A DNA stretch of 64,000 bases from DAIDKA01 sp963726995 (GTDB lineage Bacteria > Pseudomonadota > Gammaproteobacteria > Steroidobacterales > Steroidobacteraceae). The DNA lies in the NCBI GenBank assembly GCA_963726995.1, contig CAVSEP010000004.1, positions 434,001 through 498,000 of the forward strand, written 5' to 3'. Below the pieces are notes generated by a model. That model was given only the letters and a program-made list of their open reading frames with translations. It did no database searches and was not told where the DNA came from. Both the position numbers and the translations under genes were made by a program. Positions 17,334-25,550 of the stretch are shown here, one piece after another (the stretch's first letter is position 1; each line of letters opens with the position of its first letter).

Positions 17334-19493
17334 ATGAAGCTCGCACAGCGATGCCTGTTCGTCGTGGTCACGGTGTGTGCGCTGAGCGCACTGCGGGCCC
17401 AAAATGCCGGCAACAGTGCCGGCACGGGGGCGCCGCAGCTGGCCCATCCGGCGGCCGTGGACCAGCAGCGACTGGCGGCGGCGGACCAGGATCCGGGGCA
17501 GTGGATGTCCCACGGCCGCGACTGGACCGAGCAACGCTTCAGCCCCCTAAAGCAGATCAACGACCAGAATGCCGATCGGCTGGGTCTTGCCTGGTATGCG
17601 GAGCTCAATACCTATCGCGGGGTGGATGCCACGCCGCTGGAAATCGACGGCGTGCTGTACAACATCTCGGCCTGGGACGTCACCACCGCCTACGACGCCA
17701 CCAACGGCACCGTCCTGTGGACCTACGATCCGAAGATCCCGCTGGAGTGGGGTCGACTGGCCTGCTGCGGCCCGGTCAGCCGCGGGCTTGCAGCCTGGAA
17801 GGGCAAGATATACATCGCGGCCCTGGACGGCCGGATCATCGCGCTGGATGCGAAGACCGGCAAACCGGTCTGGACCACACAGACCCTGGAACCCGGCCAG
17901 CCCCTGTCGATCACCGGTGCGCCGCGCATCGCCCACGGCCAGGTGGTCATCGGCAATGGCGGCGGTGACTTCGGGGCGCGCGGCTACATCTCCGCCTACG
18001 ACGCGGAAACCGGCAAGCCGACCTGGAAGTTCTACATCATCCCCGGGGATCCTTCGAAGATGCCCGAAGGGGCCGCATCGGACTCGGTCATGCCCATGGC
18101 TGCCAAGACCTGGACCGGTGAATGGTGGAAGGTCGGGGGCGGCGGCAACGACTGGGACACCATCGTCTATGACCCCAAACTCGACCTGGTGTACTTCGGC
18201 ACCGGCAACGGCTCGCCGCATCCCGAAGACTTCCGCAGCCCGGGCGGCGGCGACAATCTGTTCGTGTGTTCCATCGTGGCGGTGAATGCCAAGACCGGCC
18301 ATTACGTCTGGCACTACCAGGAAGTGCCGGGCGAGGAGTGGGACTACGACTGCACCGCGCCGCTGATGCTGGGCGAGCTCACGCTGCACGGCAAGAAGCG
18401 CCAGGTCATCATGCACGCGCCCAAGGACGGCTTCTTCTACGTGCTGGACCGGGCCAACGGCAAGCTGCTCTCGGCCAAGGGGTACGTGTTGAGCACCTGG
18501 GCGCAGAGCATCGACATGAAGACCGGCCGGCCGGTGCTGGACCGCGAAGCCCGCGTCACCGAGAAGCCGCACCTGATGACGCCCGGACCGGGCGGGGGTC
18601 ACAACTGGAATCCCATGTCCTACAGTCCGCTCACCGGGCTGGTCTATATCCCGGTGATGGAGCAGTGGACGGTGACCTCCCAGCTGCCGCCCGGACAATT
18701 CAAGTTCCAGCTCGGGCGCAGCACCCTCGGCGCCGCCTACAGCAACGAGCCGGAACTGCGCAAGCAGCTGAACAAGGAAGTGGAGGCGCGCGACAAGGGA
18801 TTCATGCTGGCCTGGGATCCGGTAAAGCAGAAGGAAGCCTTCCGCATTCCCTATTCGCATCCGGGCAATGGCGGCACCATGGTGACGGCCGGCAACCTGC
18901 TGGCCCAGGGCACCATCGATCGCACCTTCGCCATCTATCGGGCCGACAACGGCAAGAAACTCTGGGAGCTGCCGGTGGGTTCGGTGCCCGTGGCCGGGCC
19001 CATCTCCTACAGCGTCAATGGCCGCCAGTACATTGCCGTGAATGCGGGCTGGAACAGCGCCATCGTGCACGGCCTGGATGAGGGCGGAAAGGCCTTTTCG
19101 GTCGCGCCCGCGCGCCTGCTGGTCTTTGCGCTGGATGCCAAGGGCGTGGTGCTGCCGCCGGCGCCGCTGGCCGTCTCCATTCCCGAGCCGCCGACCGAGA
19201 CCCAGCCGCAGGCCCTGGTGGATGCGGGGGCGGGTCTTTTCAGCACCAACTGCGCCGTATGCCACGGACAGAACGCGGTGGGCCAGGACGTGAAGGATCT
19301 GCGCCATCTCACCCCCGAGCTGCACGCGCAGTTCAGCGACATCGTGCTGGGAGGCAAGTTCAAGGCCCAGGGCATGGCCTCCTTCAAGGATTTGCTGACG
19401 CCGGACCAGGTGGCGGCCATCCACGCCTTCGTGATCGCGCGCGCCCAGGAGGACTGGCAGCCGGACTTCCTGCATCCGCGCCGGCAGCGCTAG
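17334..19493 (+). CDS. PQQ-dependent quinohaemoprotein alcohol dehydrogenase
   Basis: The 719-residue protein starts at ATG 17334, nine bases after AGGGGG, and has a signal peptide. An eight-bladed propeller domain covers about residues 50-600. The vicinal disulfide C144-C145 sits in GRLACCGPVSRG, and tryptophan-docking repeats include FYVLDRANGKLLSAKGY. A C-terminal cytochrome c domain has CAVCH at about 640. The catalytic Asp lies in EEWDYDCTAP (D337), and a second Asp sits two residues later (D339). In PQQ dehydrogenases that extra Asp marks lanthanide-dependent enzymes, while calcium enzymes usually have Ala, Ser or Thr. It should oxidise an alcohol in the periplasm and pass electrons to the respiratory chain. 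Confidence 0.9.
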   Translation: MKLAQRCLFVVVTVCALSALRAQNAGNSAGTGAPQLAHPAAVDQQRLAAADQDPGQWMSHGRDWTEQRFSPLKQINDQNADRLGLAWYAELNTYRGVDATPLEIDGVLYNISAWDVTTAYDATNGTVLWTYDPKIPLEWGRLACCGPVSRGLAAWKGKIYIAALDGRIIALDAKTGKPVWTTQTLEPGQPLSITGAPRIAHGQVVIGNGGGDFGARGYISAYDAETGKPTWKFYIIPGDPSKMPEGAASDSVMPMAAKTWTGEWWKVGGGGNDWDTIVYDPKLDLVYFGTGNGSPHPEDFRSPGGGDNLFVCSIVAVNAKTGHYVWHYQEVPGEEWDYDCTAPLMLGELTLHGKKRQVIMHAPKDGFFYVLDRANGKLLSAKGYVLSTWAQSIDMKTGRPVLDREARVTEKPHLMTPGPGGGHNWNPMSYSPLTGLVYIPVMEQWTVTSQLPPGQFKFQLGRSTLGAAYSNEPELRKQLNKEVEARDKGFMLAWDPVKQKEAFRIPYSHPGNGGTMVTAGNLLAQGTIDRTFAIYRADNGKKLWELPVGSVPVAGPISYSVNGRQYIAVNAGWNSAIVHGLDEGGKAFSVAPARLLVFALDAKGVVLPPAPLAVSIPEPPTETQPQALVDAGAGLFSTNCAVCHGQNAVGQDVKDLRHLTPELHAQFSDIVLGGKFKAQGMASFKDLLTPDQVAAIHAFVIARAQEDWQPDFLHPRRQR

Positions 19494-19499
19494 CGGTCT

Positions 19500-20492
19500 T
19501 CAGCGTCCCACGAGTTTCTGGAATTCCGGCGGGTAGCGCTCGCCGGTCACGGTCACTGCTGCGATCGCGCGATCGATCTCGCTCAAGTCCTGGGCCGTCA
19601 GGGCAAGTTCGGCGCCGCCGAGATTCTCCTCCAGGCGGTGCAGCTTGGTCGTCCCCGGAATCGGAACGATCCAGGAATGTTGTGCCAGCAGCCAGGCCAG
19701 AGCGACCTGGGCGGAGGTGGCCTGCTTGTCGCGGGCAATCCGGGCCAGCAGCTCCACGACCGCCTGATTTTCCCGTCGCGCCTGCGGCGAGAAGCGCGGC
19801 ACGATGTTGCGGAAGTCACTGCGATCGAACTGGGTGTGCTCGTCGATGGCGCCGGTCAGAAAACCCTTGCCCAGGGGACTGAAAGGCACGAACCCGATGC
19901 CCAGTTCGGCCAGCACCGGCAGAATCTCCTGCTCGGGCTCCCGCCACCACAGCGAATACTCGCTTTGCAGGGCGGTCACCGGCTGCACCGCATGCGCCCG
20001 GCGGATGGTCGCGGCGCCGGCTTCGGACAGACCAAAATGCCGGACCTTACCCTCCTGGATCAGGTCCCGGACGGCCCCCGCCACCTCTTCGATGGGCACG
20101 GCCGGATCCACCCGATGCTGGTAGAAGAGGTCCAGCGAATCCACCCGCAGGCGTCGCAAGGAATCCTCGGCAACCTGCCGGATGCGCGCCGGGCTGCTGT
20201 CCAGTCCCTCCATCTTGCCGTTGTCCGGATTGATCTTGAAACCGAACTTGGTGGCGATCACGACTTTGCCGCGGTAGGGACTCAAGGCCTCACCCACCAG
20301 CTCTTCGTTGGTGAACGGGCCGTACACTTCGGCGGTATCGAAAAACGTAACCCCGCGATCGGCGGCCGCGCGGATCAGGGCGACGCCCTGGCTCTTCTCC
20401 ACCGCCGGTCCCAGGCCAAAGCTCAACCCCATGCAGCCGAGACCCAAGGATGAGACTCGCAGGCCGCTCTTCCCGAGGGTGCGTGTTTTCAT
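19500..20492 (-). CDS. Aldo/keto reductase
   Basis: This 330-residue TIM-barrel enzyme begins MKTRTLGKSGLRVSSLGLGC. The tetrad is visible: D and Y in FFDTAEVYGP, K in VIATKFGF, and H in DLFYQHRVD. The NADPH-binding C-terminus is IPGTTKLHRLEENLGGAEL. It matches the AKR subfamily that includes YakC and related pyridoxal/aldehyde reductases, cytoplasmic and NADPH-dependent. It converges on the PQQ dehydrogenase gene with a 6-base gap. Substrate unknown. Confidence 0.92.
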   Translation of the reverse strand: MKTRTLGKSGLRVSSLGLGCMGLSFGLGPAVEKSQGVALIRAAADRGVTFFDTAEVYGPFTNEELVGEALSPYRGKVVIATKFGFKINPDNGKMEGLDSSPARIRQVAEDSLRRLRVDSLDLFYQHRVDPAVPIEEVAGAVRDLIQEGKVRHFGLSEAGAATIRRAHAVQPVTALQSEYSLWWREPEQEILPVLAELGIGFVPFSPLGKGFLTGAIDEHTQFDRSDFRNIVPRFSPQARRENQAVVELLARIARDKQATSAQVALAWLLAQHSWIVPIPGTTKLHRLEENLGGAELALTAQDLSEIDRAIAAVTVTGERYPPEFQKLVGR

Positions 20493-20519
20493 GGGGTTTC
20501 CGCCGCTAGCCGCACGGGG

Positions 20520-20675
20520 CTAGTGAAAGTGCAGACTGCCCGAACCGAACAAACCCACCACACCCACGAGGATGAGATACCCCGCCACGATGTAGTTCAG
20601 CAGCTTTGGCGCGATCAGAATCAGCACGCCGGCAATCAGGGCGGCGAGAGGGCCAATGGTCAGGTGCAGATTCAT
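20520..20675 (-). CDS. DUF3096 small membrane protein
   Basis: A 51-residue protein reading MNLHLTIGPLAALIAGVLIL and then IAPKLLNYIVAGYLILVGVV, ending GSLHFH. Two hydrophobic helices joined by a PKLLNYIV turn are the hallmark of DUF3096. The start codon overlaps the stop of the upstream glutathione peroxidase gene as ATGA, so the two are probably translationally coupled. Function is unknown. Confidence 0.82.
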   Translation of the reverse strand: MNLHLTIGPLAALIAGVLILIAPKLLNYIVAGYLILVGVVGLFGSGSLHFH

Positions 20676-21220
20676 TTGACGTTCTCCAGTTCTCGTTCGA
20701 TGGCGCCGATCAGCTTTGGATCGCTGGGTGCCGTGTCCGGTGAAAATCGCGCGACCGGCCTGCCATCGCGGGAGACCAGGAATTTTTCGAAATTCCAGAG
20801 CACTTCGGGCGCAGGATTCGGGGAAATGTTGAAGCCCTTGAGCTTCTCGCGGAAGGATTCGCTGTCCACCGCGCCGGGTTGTGCGGCGATCAGCGAGGCA
20901 TACAGCGGATGCTTCTGCGGACCCACGACCTTCACTTTCGAGAACATCGGGAAGTCGACCGAGTAGGTGAGGGCACAGAAACTGGCGATTTCGTCATTGC
21001 TGCCCGGCTCCTGTCCCGCGAAATCATTGCTGGGAAACCCCAGCACCACCAGGCCCCGGTCGCGGAAGCGCGTATATAGCGCTTCCAGACCCTCATACTG
21101 CGGCGTCAGGCCGCATTTGGAGGCCGTATTCACCACCAGCAGTACCTTGCCGGCATAGTCGCCGAGGCTCGCGGGCTTCTGGTCGATAGTCTCCACGGGA
21201 ATCTGCTGCACGGTGGTCAT
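20672..21220 (-). CDS. Glutathione peroxidase family protein
   Basis: The 182-residue protein starts at ATG 21220 behind GAGGAATGCG. The active-site block is VNTASKCGLTPQYEGLEALY with the peroxidatic Cys at residue 36. The second signature is GFPSNDFAGQEPGSNDEI, with the Gln of the catalytic tetrad, and WNFEKFLVSRDG carries the Trp-Asn. It reduces peroxides using thioredoxin or glutathione in the cytoplasm. The DUF3096 gene follows with overlapping codons. Confidence 0.94.
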   Translation of the reverse strand: MTTVQQIPVETIDQKPASLGDYAGKVLLVVNTASKCGLTPQYEGLEALYTRFRDRGLVVLGFPSNDFAGQEPGSNDEIASFCALTYSVDFPMFSKVKVVGPQKHPLYASLIAAQPGAVDSESFREKLKGFNISPNPAPEVLWNFEKFLVSRDGRPVARFSPDTAPSDPKLIGAIERELENVK

Positions 21221-21250
21221 CGCATTCCTCATTGTTGGGTGGGCATCGGC

Positions 21251-22162
21251 CTACTTGCCCGCTGGTGCCGCGCAGACGCCGCGCCTGACCTCATCCAGCA
21301 GCGCGCAACGCTTCGCGTCCAGGCCGCCTGCGTCACAGGCGCTCTGCGAATAGCGGGCCGGGTAGGTGGCGCAGAACTCCGCCTTGTCCCCCACGGCCCA
21401 GGTGATGCAGTCCGCCGTGGCACCGCCCACATTGACCAGGCACTGCTTGGTGGCGCAGCCCGCCCGGCTTAGCGTGGCGAGGGTCTTCTTCATGCACATG
21501 TCCTTGGAGATCGTGCGCATGAAAGTCTGGTTCAGCTGATCGTGCTGCCAGATGGTGGGTTCCTCAACGCGCGGGGCGGAATTGGGCAGGATCCTGAAGG
21601 ACTGGATGAACGGCTGGTACAGGGCGAGCGCGGGGGCGGCCTTGCCGGCGGGCCATTCCACGGTCAGGGTGTAAACGTTCTGCCCGTTGTGGATGACGCG
21701 CACATCGGCCGAGGACATGTCATCGCCATAGGAAATGTCCACGGCCTCCAGGCCCGCGACGGTTACCGGATTGATCCTGGGAGTGGGGAATCCCTCGCCG
21801 GCCTTGAATTTTTCGAATTCGGCCGCCGCGACTTGCGCGTTCTTGTAGATCAGTTTCAGGGCGGTGAAGACGATGCCGTTGGGCGCCTTGCCGCCGATGC
21901 CCTCAAGATGATCGGCGATGCCTTCCGGATCGCCGTGCACGGAAAAATCGCTGAAGGGACCGGGCATCTGCACGGAGAAGCCGCCATTGGTGGATTCGGC
22001 GAGCGCCCAGCCCCGGGCGTCGAAGGCGCCGGCATCGATTCGGTGCATGAGTGTGACCGGCGCCGTGTCCGCCAGTGCGCACATCGGCCGGCACAGCAGC
22101 AACAGCAGGGCGAGTCTCAACTTTGGGCAATTCACGTCGCGCGACCTCAACTTCACTTGCAC
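21251..22162 (-). CDS. Secreted protein of unknown function with Cys-rich C-terminus
   Basis: About 303 residues from a GTG start at 22162 (22156 is equally plausible, with AGGTG upstream). A signal peptide (LRLALLLLLCRPMCALADT) is followed by an alpha/beta region with no motif I recognise (NGGFSVQMPGPFSDFSVHGD, EAVDISYGDDMSSADVRVIH). The C-terminal about 80 residues contain eight cysteines (CMKK, GCATKQCL, DCITW, FCATY, ACDAGG, RCALL, VCAAP), so disulfides are likely in the periplasm. It lies 30 bases upstream of the glutathione peroxidase gene in the same orientation and may be in its operon. Confidence 0.7.
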   Translation of the reverse strand: MQVKLRSRDVNCPKLRLALLLLLCRPMCALADTAPVTLMHRIDAGAFDARGWALAESTNGGFSVQMPGPFSDFSVHGDPEGIADHLEGIGGKAPNGIVFTALKLIYKNAQVAAAEFEKFKAGEGFPTPRINPVTVAGLEAVDISYGDDMSSADVRVIHNGQNVYTLTVEWPAGKAAPALALYQPFIQSFRILPNSAPRVEEPTIWQHDQLNQTFMRTISKDMCMKKTLATLSRAGCATKQCLVNVGGATADCITWAVGDKAEFCATYPARYSQSACDAGGLDAKRCALLDEVRRGVCAAPAGK

Positions 22163-22230
22163 CTCATCTTGTCATAGTTTAACCGGCGTGAAACCATTTC
22201 AGGATCGCAAGCCAAGGACGGATCCATCCC

Positions 22231-22899
22231 ATGTCGCTGACACTCTATTATCACCCGCTTTCCTCCTATTGCTGGAAGGTGCTCATCGCCCTGTATGAGG
22301 CCGGAATCCCCTTCCAGAAGCGGCACGTCGACCTCGGGGATCCGGCCGACAGGGCAGCCCTGGCGGCCATCTGGCCGTTCGCCAAGTTTCCGGCCATTCA
22401 CGACTCTGAGCGCCACCGTGATCTGGGCGAAAGTTCGATCATCATCGAGTATCTGGATCGGCATTGGCCGGCAGCCCAGCCGCTGATCCCGGCGGATCGC
22501 GACCAGGCCCTGGAAGTGCGCTTCTGGGACCGGGTGTTCGACAATCACGTGCAAGGTCCCATGCAGCAGATCGTGCTCGACCGAATGCGCAGCACGAATC
22601 TGGACCTGACCCGCGAGCGCGCGACGCTGCTCACCGCCTACCGCCTGCTCGAGGCACACCTGGAATCCGACACCTGGATGGGCCGGGCATTCAGCCTGGC
22701 CGATTGCGCCGCTGCGCCCGCGCTGTTCTACGCCCGGGCCATCGAACCCATCCCCGCCGACCTCGGGCGGGTCTGCGCCTACTTCGACCGGCTGGTGCTG
22801 CGGCCTTCTGTCCAGCGCGTGCTCAAGGAAGCGCGGCCTTTCTTCCAGCTCTTTCCGTTCGCGAATAGTCTCGAAGCGCGCTTTCGCCAGGATGTCTAA
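22231..22899 (+). CDS. Glutathione S-transferase family protein
   Basis: This 222-residue protein has the N-terminal thioredoxin-like domain (LTLYYHPLSSYCWKVLIALY, with catalytic Ser or Cys near residues 11-14; FAKFPAIHDSERHRDLGESS as the glutathione-binding ESS motif) and an all-helical C-terminal domain (GRAFSLADCAAAPALFYA). It is a cytoplasmic glutathione-conjugating or dehalogenating enzyme; the subclass is not clear. It is divergent from the Cys-rich secreted protein gene. Confidence 0.9.
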   Translation: MSLTLYYHPLSSYCWKVLIALYEAGIPFQKRHVDLGDPADRAALAAIWPFAKFPAIHDSERHRDLGESSIIIEYLDRHWPAAQPLIPADRDQALEVRFWDRVFDNHVQGPMQQIVLDRMRSTNLDLTRERATLLTAYRLLEAHLESDTWMGRAFSLADCAAAPALFYARAIEPIPADLGRVCAYFDRLVLRPSVQRVLKEARPFFQLFPFANSLEARFRQDV

Positions 22900-22907
22900 A
22901 TCGAGCC

Positions 22908-23723
22908 TCAGGCCGCGGCGGGCGTTCCGAAGCGATTGGCTGTGGCCTGTCCGCTGCCCGCACAGCCCCACAGGGCAAAGCCGGCGCTGACGATGAGTGC
23001 CGCCACCGGGATGTCGGTATTCAGCAGCGCCCCGAAGTTGGCAAACTTGAGCCAGATACCGAAGGCCGACACGCCCAGAACGCCGGGCAGCAGCAGCAGC
23101 CATGCGCTGTACCCCATGTCGTGCAGGCGCCGGGCATGCAGCATGAGGGCCGGGAACACCAGCATGAACAGGCACCAATGGGCGGTGAGGCCCGTGACGA
23201 TGTATTCATAGAACCAGGCCACGAGCAGCAGCACCAGCAGCGCCGCGATGAACTGGCCGCGGGCGCTGCGCCCGTTGGGATTCACGTAGACCAGGCTGAA
23301 GGACTTCGACTCGCCGGTTGATTCGCCAAAGGTGAGGGCGTGCCGCTGCAAGGCACCCTGGTAGTACGGCAGATAGGCCAGCATCAGCAGGCCATTGAGG
23401 GCGAAGGCGATGAGCGCGGTGAGCGCCCCTGCGGGCTGGTGATCCAGGATGACCGACCAGAACAGCGCGCAGGTCGAGATCGGCATGACCACGCACAGCG
23501 CCAGCGGCACGAAGAAGCCGGTGAGGAGCAGCGCTCCGCTCACCAGCTGTATCGCCATGGCCACACCCAGCAGTCCGGAATGGACCAGTGCGGACATCAG
23601 CTGGATGGCCAGCGGCTGGTGCCCGCTGGGCAGGCTCCACAGCGGGTAGAAGAAGTGGTTGGCGCCGTTGGCCAGCATCCAGGCGCCGAAGATCAGGCGG
23701 CCGACGAGCGTGTACGGCCTCAT
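22908..23723 (-). CDS. DoxX-like plus DUF805 membrane protein
   Basis: Read from ATG 23723 (MRPYTLVGRLIFGAWMLANG), 271 residues. The N-terminal four-helix part resembles DoxX-like proteins (GANHFFYPLWSLPSGHQPLA, LIQLVSG-type helices). The C-terminal part is DUF805: an RSARGQFIAALLVLLL entry and the RRLHDMGYSAWLLLLPG signature. The start overlaps the stop of the upstream DoxX-like gene as ATGA. A single 414-residue protein at 45818-47062 carries both units fused in the same order, so these two products probably work together. Inner membrane; function unknown. Confidence 0.82.
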   Translation of the reverse strand: MRPYTLVGRLIFGAWMLANGANHFFYPLWSLPSGHQPLAIQLMSALVHSGLLGVAMAIQLVSGALLLTGFFVPLALCVVMPISTCALFWSVILDHQPAGALTALIAFALNGLLMLAYLPYYQGALQRHALTFGESTGESKSFSLVYVNPNGRSARGQFIAALLVLLLVAWFYEYIVTGLTAHWCLFMLVFPALMLHARRLHDMGYSAWLLLLPGVLGVSAFGIWLKFANFGALLNTDIPVAALIVSAGFALWGCAGSGQATANRFGTPAAA

Positions 23724-24139
23724 GACCGGGCCCCCTGCGGCTGGGCCGTGCTCACCCGCAGAGTGAACATCGAGCGATAGCTGGGCAGATGGGCCAGGCA
23801 AAGCAGCACATTACACAGCAACACGGAGCAGCCGTAGATCGCGGCCCGCGAGCTCCAGCCCTCCAGCGGGGTATCCCAGAAGAACACGCAGAAGGACACC
23901 GGCATGCACAGCAGCAGCGAGAGCGGAGTGTAAAAGCCGGTCAGGACGCTCAGGCCCGCGATGAGCTCCACGGCCTTGACGAGATCAAAGAGGTGGCTGT
24001 CCAGCAGCGCCACGATCAGCTCATGGCTCAGGGGCTTGGTGCCCATGGGCTGGGGAAACAGCGGTACGAAGTGGTTCAGGCCCGCCGGAATCATCCAGGC
24101 CGCGAACACCAGTCGCACCACCCATACGGCGTACTTCAT
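23720..24139 (-). CDS. DoxX-like four-helix membrane protein
   Basis: A 139-residue protein, MKYAVWVVRLVFAAWMIPAG onwards, with four predicted membrane helices and DLVKAVELIAGLSVLTGFYT as the DoxX-like core. It is homologous to the first third of the fusion protein at 45818-47062 (shared RL..AAWMIP.G, HSHLFD-like and VKAVEL stretches). Translation is probably coupled to the downstream DoxX/DUF805 gene through an ATGA overlap. Role unknown; DoxX relatives have been linked to redox stress or thiosulfate oxidation. Confidence 0.82.
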   Translation of the reverse strand: MKYAVWVVRLVFAAWMIPAGLNHFVPLFPQPMGTKPLSHELIVALLDSHLFDLVKAVELIAGLSVLTGFYTPLSLLLCMPVSFCVFFWDTPLEGWSSRAAIYGCSVLLCNVLLCLAHLPSYRSMFTLRVSTAQPQGARS

Positions 24140-24207
24140 GCTGCCCCCTTACGTCGGAATAGGGAGGGGGGCGGACAGCGTCTCACCCCCTTCCCGATGC
24201 GGCAGAT

Positions 24208-24702
24208 CTAGCGCGTGGCCGGGTCCCAGTGCTCGTCGGCCTTGCCGTCGACGAAGCGCCACATGTCGAACCAGGTGGTGGTGTAGGTCTTGTCGGGATC
24301 CTTGGAATCCTTCATGGTCCGTGGTTGGGTGACGATCACGTAGTCGCCTTCGGCAACCACCGAGACGATGGGCGTGCCGAGTTTGTCGGGAATCGCCGTC
24401 GGCGTGCGTTTGAGCACCTCGGTGAAGAACTTCACCACCGCGGCGCGCCCGTTGGCGGCCTGCGGATTGTGCTGGGTATAGCGCTCGGTGATCCACCGGT
24501 CGACCATCTCCCAATGGTTGGCTTGCAGCAGCTCCTTCATGATGTGGTAGGCCGCCTGCTTGTTCTTTTCGTATTTCGGATTCTTGCTGTGGAACAGCGC
24601 TTCGGCATCCTTGACGCCGACCACCGCATCCTGGGCATGGACCATTCCGGCGCCGCTGATCAGCAGCGCCGTCATCACTCCGACTCTAAGGCTCGCTCGC
24701 AT
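24208..24702 (-). CDS. Secreted SnoaL-like/NTF2-fold protein
   Basis: A 164-residue protein with a signal peptide (LRVGVMTALLISGAGMVHAQ) and an NTF2-like cone fold: HIMKELLQANHWEMVDRWIT, ERYTQHNPQAANGRAAVVKF and TTTWFDMWRFVDGKADEHWD. The ..QHNP...G...... pattern and the terminal W-x-F-x-x-G-K-x-x-E-H-W-D are typical of SnoaL-like proteins annotated as nuclear transport factor 2 family. It could be a periplasmic isomerase or hydrolase, or a binding protein. It precedes the DoxX pair in the same orientation with about 70 bases between. Confidence 0.82.
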   Translation of the reverse strand: MRASLRVGVMTALLISGAGMVHAQDAVVGVKDAEALFHSKNPKYEKNKQAAYHIMKELLQANHWEMVDRWITERYTQHNPQAANGRAAVVKFFTEVLKRTPTAIPDKLGTPIVSVVAEGDYVIVTQPRTMKDSKDPDKTYTTTWFDMWRFVDGKADEHWDPATR

Positions 24703-24820
24703 GGAATCCCCCTTGTGCTTGCTCCAAATGGTGCCGCGCGAGTGTGCAGTCCGCGCCGGCGAATCGCAATCGGCTGCGGCGCGGGCCAGACCGCCTGCCT
24801 CGCTGCAGTGCCGCAGTCGC

Positions 24821-25426
24821 CTATCTCGCCGGCACGGTGGCTTGGGCGCTGGGACGGGCCAGTAGCCGCTCGGCCCAGGCCTTCACCTTCGGGCCGGCGG
24901 GCACCTCCAGCATGGCCAGGAAGTGCAGGAACGGCAGGTAGGCCACATCCGCCAGGGTGAAGGAATTGCCCACCAGATAGGGCCGCTCGCCCAGCGCCTG
25001 CTCGACGATGGCCAGGTGCCGCTCGATCTCCTTGCGCGCCGCCTCCATGGCGGCACGGTCCCATTTGTCCTCCGGCAGAAAGCGCTTGGGAAACAGCACC
25101 GCGCCGGCGTAGCGGCCCAGATGGGCATCGCACAGCCGCACATGCATGTCCACGAGGGCGCGGCCCCGCAGATCCGGCGGCACTAGGGCGGGTGCGGGAT
25201 GGGTGGCCTCCAGGTACGCCATTATCGCGGCCGACTCGTACAGGGACAGATCGCCATCCACCAGAGTCGGAACCTTGGTGTAGGGATTGAGCGCCGCATA
25301 CCAGGGCTGCTTGTGCTCCCCACCCGGCAGGTTCACTTCGATCAGCTCGCAGGCAATGGCCTTCTCCAGCAGGACGATACGCACCCGCCGCGCGAAGGTC
25401 GAGGCGGGAAAATGGTACAGCTTCAT
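24821..25426 (-). CDS. Glutathione S-transferase family protein
   Basis: Read from ATG 25426 (MKLYHFPASTFARRVRIVLL), 201 residues. The thioredoxin-like domain includes NPYTKVPTLVDGDLSLYESA, with cis-Pro and the ES glutathione-binding pair. The helical domain contains YLVGNSFTLADVAYLPFLHF. The S-T-F-A-R N-terminal motif suggests a Ser-type active site, as in the phi/theta-like or beta-related classes. Longer reading frames upstream lack a ribosome site. It is divergent from the carotenoid oxygenase gene. Confidence 0.9.
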   Translation of the reverse strand: MKLYHFPASTFARRVRIVLLEKAIACELIEVNLPGGEHKQPWYAALNPYTKVPTLVDGDLSLYESAAIMAYLEATHPAPALVPPDLRGRALVDMHVRLCDAHLGRYAGAVLFPKRFLPEDKWDRAAMEAARKEIERHLAIVEQALGERPYLVGNSFTLADVAYLPFLHFLAMLEVPAGPKVKAWAERLLARPSAQATVPAR

Positions 25427-25550
25427 GATTGGCTCTCCGCAGCGGTGGATGGGCCGCGAGGCGGCCGGCGACCCACGGCAGTTTGCCACAGCCGTGGCGC
25501 CTGCATCCCGAATGCCGATACACTGAGCGATTATTCGGTCGGGAATCGGA

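Noticed and set aside
17547..19475. 642-codon reverse open frame antisense to the PQQ dehydrogenase
   Set aside because: No domain or start signal; the forward frame is unambiguous.
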